From assembly GCA_004380135.1 (NCBI GenBank), contig QXCR01000078.1:1-64000 (forward strand): a stretch of 64,000 nt of DNA, read 5' to 3'. A program made the translations under genes and the position numbers. Positions 1-10,000 of this stretch are shown here, piece by piece. Numbering within the stretch: the stretch's first letter is position 1; each line of letters starts with the position of its first letter. The DNA comes from Stemphylium vesicarium (taxonomy: Eukaryota > Ascomycota > Dothideomycetes > Pleosporales > Pleosporaceae). Below the pieces are notes generated by a model, which saw nothing but the letters and a program-made list of their open reading frames with translations, was not told the DNA's origin and searched no databases.

Positions 1-12
1 TAGGCTGGTAAA

Positions 13-191
13 TGGGTCTCCACATCGGGATCTAAAAAGCTGCAATATCTCTACAGGCTCTAACCCAATTTAGATGATTAATAGCTTATTTTATAGCCTA
101 AATATAGGCCTGTATTTTGTATATAGAAAGCATCTAGCTAGCTACAGTACCTAGCTAGATATCTTAGTTCGGAGCAAAATGTGGAGACCCA
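13..191. repeat. Short element bounded by 13-bp inverted repeats
   Basis: TGGGTCTCCACAT at 13-25 is the exact reverse complement of ATGTGGAGACCCA at 179-191. The arms enclose about 150 bp of AT-rich DNA that includes several CTAG/AGCT palindromes. No ORF is inside. The size and perfect arms suit a MITE-like non-autonomous transposon remnant, but I see no convincing target-site duplication, and the left arm is only 12 bases from the window edge, so the element could be longer. Confidence 0.45.
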
Positions 192-211
192 ACTCTTGGC
201 AACGTGGGTTG

Positions 212-235
212 GCTAATAACCTTTTTGTTATTAGC
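212..235. repeat. Perfect 9-bp hairpin
   Basis: GCTAATAAC (212-220) and GTTATTAGC (227-235) are exact reverse complements separated by a 6-base T-rich loop. It lies just outside the inverted-repeat element. It could be a cruciform, a terminator-like structure of a relic transcript, or chance in AT-rich DNA. Confidence 0.4.
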
Positions 236-2120
236 TTAAGAGAAAGACTTTCTACATACAAAATCTAGATGTAGATTTAGGCTATGGAATAAGCTATCGA
301 TTGTCTATATCGGGTTATTATGTATAGAGATATCGCGGATTTGAGTTCCCGATGAGGAGAACCATTTGCCAGCCTAGTGCTCATGGAGTGGAAGGAGGAG
401 AGCAGGACAACGCACGTGGCACACGTGACGTGCCCACCTCACAAACCGTCACAGATGGACTCCATGACACATCCTCGTGGTCCTTTCATAGAACGCCTCC
501 ATAACGTTCTGTTCTGTAAGTTGTATGCACAAGTTCGCGGACACATAGGTTTTTATCGCAAAGGGTTTTGAAGTTAGATGTAATCTTCGTGCTCCGGCAG
601 ACTTCATGTTGTTGTCCGAATGATTCTTTTCCTTCTCAGAGAACGCCTCCATAGGAAGTATGCTTAATGGTTTTCGCGCACAAGCTCTCGGACACATGGA
701 TCTGTTCCCCAGTTTTTTCGAAAGTACATGTAACTTCGTGTTTGAACAGACTCCATGCAAGCTCTGCACAGACTTTTTAATTAAAGAGAAACAACCCGCA
801 CACCCATTCGTACGATCCCTTACCCTTTTTTTTTGAACTCAGCTGCGGCAACATGGTGGGGAAGAGAAGAGGAGGGAAGTCGTAGGCTGGGTATATATAC
901 CCATCGCGATCAGCTGACTATGCCGAAAGCCGGATAACGCGACATACATCGGCTCTGCCTTGGCGTTCTGCTGTTCGCGTATGTAGATATTGCGACGACA
1001 TGTCGGACAGTTCTCATGCGTTTACCATGGTGGATTTTGGTGCAGGAATCTACCTACAGAGACCGAGGACGGGTCATCACAGAAGTGTAGTACTTTTTTG
1101 GAAGGGACTTCAGAAATTCGGCGGCAGAGTGGGCGTAAGTGTTTTCCTCATATCATCTCACACAATGCGAGAGACCCCAATTTCATATCATAAGAGTGGA
1201 TGTCTTTCGATAAGAGCGAAAACTCCATCTTGTATAGAGGAATACTTGCAAGTAGAGGAGCAAAACATAGAAAAGATCTGATGCCGTTTTTGTGACCAGA
1301 TGCAGTGGTGGACAAGTACATGCGAGATTGCGCGTGAATCATCTCATATTTTCTTTCTAGATTTTAGGACAAAAAAGAAGGAAACACTATGGACTGTACA
1401 GTCCCACCTTTTTGATAGCACAACCAAAGAATGTAGGTGCAATGAAGAAGTGTAGACAGGCAGGCGGTATTTATGGGCAATGGAGCGAAGCATCACCTCT
1501 AGATGTCGACGTGAAACAAACCAGCCGGATGCGTTTCTGCTGTTTGGTGGTTGAGTGTTGCAGTGATGATTCGCAGCATACGACCTTACGTTACGGTTTG
1601 GCGCATGTGTGCGTACCTTGTACTATCTCCAGCAACCTGGAGCGCATGCATTGTCGTTGTCCTGCTCTCCAACCGGTGAGTTCTGCCGAGGGTTTCAGGT
1701 GTCAATAACATGGCATGAAAGTTGGGGGGTTGGGAAGCATGGGCTTGGCTAATTCACAAGGTCAACAGTGAGCAGCCGGTAAAGCACGAAGTGAGTGAAA
1801 ATGTGCATCTTTATCTTGTAGCAGAGTTTGAGCATCTCTGCTCCCTTACATTCTGAATGTAAGCAAACCAACAGTTCCGAGACGATGAATGCCGATCGCA
1901 TCGTGGCTCCCGGTGGAGGTCTGCGCAACAAGAACTGAGGGTACCTTGGACGGTTGAAAAGAAAGGTATATCGGCCCGAGATGATGCATATATACTTGGG
2001 ATTGTTCATATTAGAGTATGCTGACCAAGGATACATGCTCAACACAACACAATCTCGGATACCTAAGTAGCTCAAGCCAGTTCAGAAGACAGTCACCACG
2101 GAGATTGCTTCCCATTCCAT
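236..2120. other. Gene-poor left flank
   Basis: Apart from the repeats listed, I see no supported gene. A TATA-like GGTATATATACCC palindrome lies near 888-902, and about 100 bp further on an ATG (1000) opens a 93-codon frame ending near 1281. That frame has no recognisable domain and no spliceable extension, so I do not call it a gene. The region separates the metabolite cluster from whatever lies to the left. Confidence 0.5.
480..780. repeat. Diverged tandem duplication, period about 150 bp
   Basis: GAACGCCTCCATA occurs at 491 and again at 641. An AAGTTCGCGGACACAT-like block at 531 recurs as AAGCTCTCGGACACAT at 682, and a 'TGTAA(T)CTTCGTG' block follows in both copies. The constant offset (150-151 bp) shows two diverged copies of one unit. 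Neither strand has a protein-like reading frame across it. Confidence 0.55.
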
Positions 2121-3188
2121 CTAGACACCGAACTCGCCCTTCAGAGTCAGCTTGAGCAAGTCCTTCTCGACAATCTCATCTTTCCGGCTTAGGAGATCCT
2201 CCACATCCCAGTTCGCAGCGATGAAACGGCCGCTCATGAACTTTGCCTTTTCCTGGCAAAGCCAGACTGCGGTTCCGCCAACGAGTTCTGGGCTGTCTTG
2301 GTTGAAGAGAGTCCGAAAAGGCTCACGAAGCATGTCGGTCGCTACGAGCCCCGGGTGCATTGAAACGGCGGTTACATTAGGGTACTCGGCGGCGACGTAA
2401 GTAGCCAAGGCGTCAAGGATAAACTTGCTCATAAAGTAGGCGCCTAGAGGTGGGACGGTGAAGAAGGCCTGCCATGAGCTTACGTTGACAATGGTAGCGG
2501 GTGTATCGGGGCTTGGTAAGAGACGCAAGAAGGAGCGGATGAGCAGATAGTTTCCTTTTCCGTTGATCTCCTACAACCGGCGTGTTAGTGATAGCCCGAT
2601 GCTTGCTGCAAGTCTTTCGGGCGAACGACGGGTGGGTGAGACCTACAAAGTTCCTCCACCATTCATCGGGATCCGTATCGTGGAGTTTCGGTCCGTCTCC
2701 GGTCATGGCACCGGCTGCGTTGATAAGCACGTCCGCATGTCCGAACTTCTCCTTGATCTTCGTGAAGGCAGTCTCGACCGCTTTGGAATCAGAGATGTCG
2801 AGAGGGTACGTGAGCGTCTCGATGCTGGGGTTGATTTCCTTGACTTTCTTCTCCGTAGCAGCGAGCTTCTCGGCATTCGAGGCCAATAGCACGATACCCT
2901 TAACACCAGCCTTGATGAAGGCCGGGACCATTGCCTGTTCATTACGAATTTTAGCAGGTGGCTTTTCACGAAGAAGAAGGGGGTAGTGTGTTGGATACGT
3001 CGTTCATCGTTTGTACATACCAGGGCCCCGATTCCTCGCGAAGCACCCGTTACGACAGCAACTTTGCCGGATAAGCTATGCTCCGGAATACTGGGGTCGA
3101 TTGCTGGGTACGCGTCTTGATGCGCATTTTTGGTGAATTGCATCGACCTGACATAGAAGTCTTTCGGGAGTTTGCTGAGGTCCGTCAT
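2121..3188 (-). CDS. Short-chain dehydrogenase/reductase (classical SDR)
   Basis: Three exons (3021-3188, 2647-2934, 2121-2570; introns 2935-3020 and 2571-2646) give 301 aa. The dinucleotide-binding motif TGASRGIG is at residues 47-54. NAAG follows mid-protein, then a serine in VNVSS and the catalytic YFMSK (YxxxK). This is the classical SDR layout, so it should be an NAD(P)(H)-dependent oxidoreductase of the Rossmann fold, cytosolic by absence of a signal. It lies about 3.8 kb from the PKS with other genes between and lacks the promoter motif shared by the cluster, so membership in the pathway is uncertain. The ATG at 3188 is the first in frame and sits about 46 codons before the Rossmann motif, longer than usual for SDRs. 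Substrate unknown. Confidence 0.9.
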
Positions 3189-3658
3189 CTTGCCTAGGAG
3201 TCGGGTGTCAAACGACTTCGAAAATGTATCGAATAGGAGTAAGGTGGAGAGTAATCAGCTATACGATGGTAAGATACGGATAACTTATTTGACGCTTCAG
3301 CGGTTTTAGACGCCCCGCTTTCGGGCTGCGATGGTACATCGCTTTCGCTCTCAAGACCCCCACTCATGCGGAAGAAGTTGGCCCCAGCCTTGCATGTTTC
3401 ATAAGACGTCGCAATTATTGGCGACGGGGAATTCGGCAGTCTTTGTTAGCTGTGCGGTACGTACTAAGCGATACCCGTTTGCGAATGTTGACGGGACGGG
3501 AGACGTTGATCCTAGCTGTTGTGGTGTTAGTGCAAGGAAGTGGACCCTGCTTGATAACCACCAAGATGGACTGGCACAGAACGCCTAATTTCCACAGCGG
3601 TCCGAATATACGCACGCTCTTCTTTCCCGTCGACAAATTGCCTGTCTTAAGATGCTTG

Positions 3659-3998
3659 GTTTGACTTATCGGATGTCTTAGTCGGGAAATGCGCAGACAA
3701 GAATGCCGATGCACATCGTCTCGTACGACCCATCCACGAATAAGCGCTCAAGAAGAGATGGGCACCAAACACAGCATCATCAGATGGCGTCAGCACCAGG
3801 CGAGCATCCGAAACGATGAACAGTGGCGTAGGTGCATGAAAAGAGCAATCGTTTGCAGCCGCGGTTAGCAGCTGCTTCGCTTCCTCGTCAACATACTGAT
3901 CGCTAGGATCAAAATCCACATGGACGGACGGATTCCGGGGAATTCCACGAAGATCCACAGACTATAGACGTACCTGAAGCGTTCCATCGTGCTGGGTC
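3659..3998 (-). pseudogene. Disrupted ORF of unknown family
   Basis: On the minus strand an ATG near 3998 opens a frame that meets TAG at about 3959-3961 after 12 codons. The same frame then continues for about 100 codons to about 3659. The downstream part looks protein-like (segments such as GIPRNPSVHVDFD and FHAPTPLFIVSDAR). The 12 bases between CAG and TCT begin GTACGT and end TATAG, too short to be an intron. I do not recognise the family. It may be a decayed gene, or the downstream part may be an exon with an unrecognised upstream partner. Confidence 0.25.
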
Positions 3999-4153
3999 AT
4001 GCGAAGTGAGGGGGATTGAAACCCCTTAGTTATGCGAGCTACTCCTGTTCTCTGGTCCCGAACGCGCTCAGAGGTCACGTCGCAAGGACTTCCTGAGCAA
4101 CAAGATTTGAAGAACACCGTTGTCATTCGCCTTTTCTACAACCCAATCTGAAG

Positions 4154-5635
4154 ATGACGCTTCACAAGGTGCGTCAAAGTTTTGCTAATGCATACCGCGG
4201 AGTGCTGACATCGGGACAGGACCTGGGGCCAAACCTTACGGCAGTGGTCCTGGTGACCGGCTTGTTCGCTTTCATCTCGATGGGTTTGCGCGCATATGTC
4301 CGGGTCACGAAGCGGAACTGGGGGTTGGAAGACTGGATTATGGCTATCGGATGCGTGAGTATACGCTTTACGCAGTAAGCCAAAGTCCTTCAGCTCACGC
4401 AACTCAGCTACCACTCCTTACCCTAACCATCGTCACTACTATTGGGTCATACTATGGCATTGGTGCAAAAGACGCGACCTTTGCTCTACCCGGTAACCAG
4501 AAATATGTTGAGACGGCATATTTTGTAAGTTATCGATCATTCTAAGATGATGAAAGTTGAAGCTAATGATGCAAAGTGGTTCTTCCTCTACGAACTATTC
4601 TACTGCACTTCGATCATTTTTGTGAAACTCAGTATCGCGTTCATGCTGAACCGAATCGCTGGAAGAAGAATGATCTTCATCTACACCAATTACGGAATCA
4701 TGGGTCTTTGCGCGAGCACCAACCTAGCAGCTATCCTCTACATCATCTTTCAGTGCGATCCGGTGGAGTACGTATCCACCGCTACATTACAGTTGCTATA
4801 GTACTAACGAATTGCAGAGCTGCGTGGAAAGCTGACCTCATGGCCGAGGGAACGCATTGCCAGCCTTCGGTCTACTTGATGAACGTCTACTACTTCTGTA
4901 CTTCAGTCAATATCTTCACGGATTGGGCCACAGCGCTGATGTGAGAAGACACCTTGCTGGGTAATAGGGCGATCGCTAATGCTCATCAGGCCAATAGCGC
5001 TGCTTTGGAACGTTCAGATGAATCGAAACACCAAGATTTCCGTCGGTGGCATATTGGGGCTGGGTATTTTGTACGACGAGGCGCTCGAACTCTACGTTCT
5101 TGACTAACAGTTCTTCAGCACATCTGTAGCAGGCCTTGTCCGACTGAAATACACTGTCGCACTTACGAGCAGCGAGAACTATCTATGCAAGACCTCATCT
5201 CTACCCCGAGACAAGTGCTATTACTGATTCATCATAGACGGTCTGGCTCAGATCCTGATCTGGGGCTATGCTGAACCTGCCCTCGGAATGCTCGTCGGAA
5301 ACATCGCAACTCTCCGCCCGCTCTTTCAGCGCATGCTCAATCTCGGTAGCAGCGGATCCGAACAACCCTACTCGAACGAACCACCACGCGGTATCAGCAA
5401 TGGAAATCGCTCGCATCCCTATCAGTCATTTGATCCTGAACTTGAGCTCGGCACTGTCATCGACCCGAAAGACGAGCAAATGCCTGCTGTCCGGATACGA
5501 GGTGGAAGGAGCAGCGTCTCGAGCGACTGTGAAAGTCAGAAGCAGATTCTGGAGAAGGGAGATGAGGTATTACCGATGCCTAGGAACAAAGACGGGATCG
5601 TTGTTAGCCAGCATGTGGAGGTCACTTGTGAATAG
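4154..5635 (+). CDS. Rhodopsin-domain integral membrane protein
   Basis: Seven exons (4154-4354, 4408-4524, 4577-4767, 4818-4940, 4990-5070, 5119-5186, 5238-5635) give 392 aa. About seven hydrophobic segments occupy residues 25-290. They include a WGLEDWIM stretch after the second helix, the YELFYCTSIIFVKLSIAF helix and an EPALGMLVGNIATLRPL segment, all typical of the fungal 'rhodopsin domain' (PTH11-like/SAT20-like) membrane proteins. A hydrophilic C-terminal tail of about 100 residues follows. The sixth intron (5187-5237) appears to use a GC donor (T|GCAAGA). It lies between the SDR and the PKS in the same direction as the PKS, 1.4 kb upstream. Members of this family often flank metabolite clusters without known function. 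Ligand and role unknown. Confidence 0.85.
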
Positions 5636-7016
5636 ATGAGCGGTAGCGAAGCCCGAGGCAAGATGTGTCGCATGGTGATAGATGCCAAATCCTAAACTTG
5701 ACGGTTGAATTGGTGGTTCGGACAAAATGGTCAGCTAAGGCTTATGCGCTGGACTACTCGAAGCCATGAAGCGCGTCGCGGGACACAGGTCACCACGTCG
5801 AAAACCTACGCAGCCCCGTAGGCAACCGGTTGACAATTCCACGACTGCAGGACGGGTTCTTAGAGCCAGCATAGTACACCGGCGACTGGTTCGCAGGTGG
5901 GGAGGATATGGGGATTGGATTTGTGTATAATTACTGTTCTACTATGTAACATCATATCGCTCGCTCTTAATACGAGAGTTCCGGATTTGAGAACCTGCGC
6001 AAAACAAGATGTGATTTTTTCTGCAAGGGTGCCCAGACAAGTCTCCTGGAAAGGTGAGCTGCATGTCGACATGGTGAGATGCTTGAGCTGATCTATCGAA
6101 TGTGAGGCACCAATGGCGACAATAATGACCTCGGGATTCGAGGATGCTGTGGCCGGCGCGACGCGTCTAGCGCCTTGGCACCAGCCTCAAAGGTCCCGAG
6201 TTCACGGTGGCGGCCTACACCACACAATCATCACATCACTCACCGAGGGACGCGTTCATCTCCAATAATGTACCGATGCGCGGGCAGAATCGCACGTGAT
6301 ATCTCCTACGGATCCTGCTGCTATGTGCCTTCCGCGCGGCCCTGCTACTATGCACCTAATTACGATCATCCCCGCCATCGATGCAGTCACTAATGACCGC
6401 GCTACATTTCAAGCCAAAGGTGCACATGGTTCGCAACCCATGGTCTCACTACTACCAGGCCATGGGACGATGAACTATCAGTAGTAGAGAAAGCCAGGAT
6501 TACTTTCAGAATGGTGAGAAGTAAAAGGGGAAGAAACAAGACGCGGCCGAGTGCAACAGCGCCAACGATATTGACAACGACGAGAATAAAGCTGTCGGTG
6601 AATGCATCCCGAGAATATGTAGGCTCTATGTCTCTCATATATGTCCTTAAGCTATCTTAGCGATCTGCCTTCTCCGGTGGCATTGTGTTCCTGGTGGCCG
6701 GCGGCAGGGACACGCTAGTAGCGGGGATGCCCGCGGGCATGTATCACATCTAGCATCGGCGAACCAACTCCGACATGAGCGCTCTCCCCACGGAACGAGA
6801 CGGAATGCAATCAGCGAACGGCGCGAGACATACAATGGTCCAGAAGGGGGCCTTTTCGGGATTGCGACTCCGGGCTCTTCTCAGCAACATGCATTGGGAC
6901 GCGTCTCGAAGGGACGTCGGCTGTGTGGCCCTTGAGTAAAGATTGTATATCACTGGAGGACTCTCGCCCTCGTTTAGAGACCTTTGAGTATATCCAGTCA
7001 TCTATTCAACACAACG
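5636..7016. other. Intergenic region upstream of the PKS
   Basis: 1.4 kb with no firm gene. On the minus strand an ATG at 6638 opens a 78-codon frame (to 6402) with one long hydrophobic stretch around SFILVVVNIVGAVALG, a possible single-pass peptide but without recognised homology. The PKS promoter occupies the right end and carries a TCGGCGA site at 6756-6762 and a TATA-like GTATAT near 6945. Confidence 0.5.
6756..6762 (-). promoter_or_regulatory. TCGCCGA motif, PKS promoter
   Basis: TCGGCGA on the plus strand (TCGCCGA on the minus), 255 bp upstream of the PKS start codon. The same 7-mer occurs in all four divergent promoters of the cluster. Candidate half-site pair for the Zn2Cys6 regulator; inferred only. 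Confidence 0.4.
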
Positions 7017-10000
7017 ATGCCTTCTTCAAGTTCCTGGGACAGTATGGAGGATGCAAAGCCTTCTCTCCTCTTTTTCAACAACGATCTGCCCAGTGACGAC
7101 ATCAATCAATTATACCGTGTTCTTCACCGCCGCACTGCTCAGTTAAGCTGTCCTCAGCTTGCCCACTTCATCAGGTTATGCAATCAAGTAATCACAGAAG
7201 AGATTGCCAAATTGCCGAAACAATGGCAAGAGAAAGTCCCCGACTTTGTCAATGTCTTGAGCTTGGTCAATGACAATGCTTTTCGCAAAGGACCTTTGGG
7301 TGGTGCTATGGAGGGCGTTTTCCTCAATATTCTCCAGATCGGCATGATCCTCGGGTAAGTCAAACTGATGTGTGTAATATGAGTTGACCATCTGCTAACG
7401 ACCCAAAGCCACCATGAGGTCGAACAGGTACCGTATCAGTTCGACCCAAAGACCACAACACTTTTCGGTTTAGGGGTTGGCCTACTTTCAGCCACTGCTG
7501 CTTCCGTGTCCCTTAATGTTGCAGATCTCGCCATTGCTGGTGCTCACATTGTACGCGCTTCCTTCCGACTCGGCATCCATGTGTACAACATCTCCGAACA
7601 GCTGGAGGCCCCAGATGCGGACGGTAACCCCTGGGCCTTCGTCATCCCCGGTTTGACTGCAGAGGTCGTGCAGGCTGAGTTGGACCGGTACAATCGTGAT
7701 ACGGTTAGTCTCCACCCTCATCCTCATGTCGACGTGGCCCAACTAATATCATCAAGGCCAACCCGACTCTGTCACACATCTTCATCAGTGCATCCGACAA
7801 GACCTCCGTATCTGTCAGCGGCCCCCCCTCTCGTCTGAGACAATGTCTGAAGAGCTCTGATGTTCTCCGATACTCAAACTTCTTGGCACTACCTGTGCAC
7901 CATGGCCTCTGCCACGCTCCTCACATATACTCCGCTATAGATGTACAGACCATCATCGAAGGTATATTAGATGATGATCATACACGAATAACTGGGTTGA
8001 AGACTTCCTTGCCCCTCTTGTCTTCTAGCACTGGCCGCCCGTATCCGGCGAAAGACTTCCGCAGCTTGATTGACCAGGTCCTTGCGGAGCTTCTCATGAA
8101 CAAGATTCACATCGATAATGTCGTCGATGGTATTGTAGAATTTCTCGATCTACCGTCGGCAAGTCAACAGGAGCGGAATCTCTTCGCTTTCCGAAACTCC
8201 GTGATCCTGAGGACGATGATGAAGAATGTGGAAAGTAAATGCGACGGTCGCATCACTTTCACACATCGAGATCTCATCGACTGGACGAAACGCGAAGAGA
8301 GCGAAGCTGAGACCCCCATCTCGCCCAAGAGATCCAAGCTGGCCGTTATCGGCATGTCTTGCCGCCTTCCCGGTGGGGCCAACGATCTAGAGCTCTTTTG
8401 GAAGCTCATGGCCGAGAAGCGCGACGTACACACGACGATTCCTCCTGATCGGTTCGACTTGAGCACCCACTTCGACCCGACTGGTCAAATCGAGAATACC
8501 ACACAGACACCATACATGAATCATATCGAGAGTCCGGGCTTGTTTGATGCTGGGTTCTTCAACATTTCGCCTAAAGAGGTAAGACGACAACATACCAACC
8601 ATCACGAAATCTAAAGCTGACATTCTTCATAGGCAGAACAGATGGATCCTATGCATCGCCTTGCCCTCGTCACTGCCTACGAAGCCCTTGAGATGTCCGG
8701 ATACTCTCCTAACCGGACGCGCTCCACTTCCTCCCCCAGGGTCGGAACTTACTATGGCCAAGCGAGCGATGACTGGCGTGAACTCAATGCCAGCCAAAAC
8801 ATTGGGACGTACGCTGTCCCCAGTGGCGAGCGAGGCTTCGCGAACGGACGGATCAACTACTTCTTCAAGTTCAGTGGACCCAGCTTTAACATGGATACCG
8901 CCTGTTTGTCTCCCCTTAAGCATTGATAATCCCATGCTAATCGACTGGTTCAGGTTCTAGTGGTCTTGCCGCTGTAAATGCAGCATGCTCAGCTTTGTGG
9001 GCTGGAGATGTAGACACTGCCATTGCGGGAGGCTTGAATGTTATCACCGACCCAGACAACTTCTGTCAGCTCGGAAAGGGTCATTTCCTGTCTCTTACGG
9101 GTCAATGCAAAGTCTGGGATGAGGCCGCTGATGGCTACTGTCGCGCCGACGGAGTTGGTAGCGTAGTCATCAAACGTCTCGATGACGCCTTGGCCGACAA
9201 CGACAAGATTCTCGCGACAATCTTGGCGGCCAACACGAACCATTCGGCTGACGCGATCTCAATAACCCATCCACATGCCCCGACGCAGTCTCTCAACTAC
9301 CAGAGGGTGATGTCTCAGGCAGGATTCTCGCCGCTAGATGTGAGCTACATCGAGCTTCATGGAACTGGCACCCAGGCCGGAGATCGTGAAGAAGCTAAGT
9401 CGGTCTCAGACGTCTTTGCTCCTGTAGCCCCGCGACGCAAGAAGAAGGACCGACTGAGACTGGGTGCTGTCAAGTCCAACATTGGGCATGGAGAGGCGGC
9501 TGCTGGTATCGCTTCGTTTATCAAAGTGTTGCTCATGTACCAGAAGTCTGCCATTCCGCCCCAGATCGGCGTCAAGAAGCTGAACCCTACACTTCCACAG
9601 GACTTGGAGGAGCGCAACATCGGCCTAAATTGGGAATACGCCGAGTGGCCAAGACCGAAGACTGGATCGCGCCTTGCCATCGTGAACAGCTTTGGTGCGC
9701 ACGGAGGAAACACAACAGTCCTGTTGAGTGACGCCCCTATGCGGTCACCTGTTGTCACGGATCCTCGCACCAGCTTCCCAATTTCTGTCTCCGCCCGGAG
9801 CAAGAACTCGCTGAAGATGAACACCGAAGCCTTGTTGCAGTATCTCAACGACCACGAGGATGCCCAGTTAGGCGATCTTTCCTACACTCTCACTGCACGA
9901 CGCGTCCATCACCCATTCCGCCTAGCTACGTCTGTCAAGGATATGTCCCAGGCGAAGAAATTCTTGTCTGCGGAGATTGAAAAGATGCAACAACAGCAAT

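Noticed and set aside
1000..1281. 93-codon ORF after a TATA-like palindrome
   Set aside because: No homology signal I can recognise and no supporting splice or composition evidence.
2563..2986. Plus-strand ORFs opposite the SDR gene
   Set aside because: They are antisense shadows of the spliced SDR coding sequence, which has all family motifs on the minus strand.
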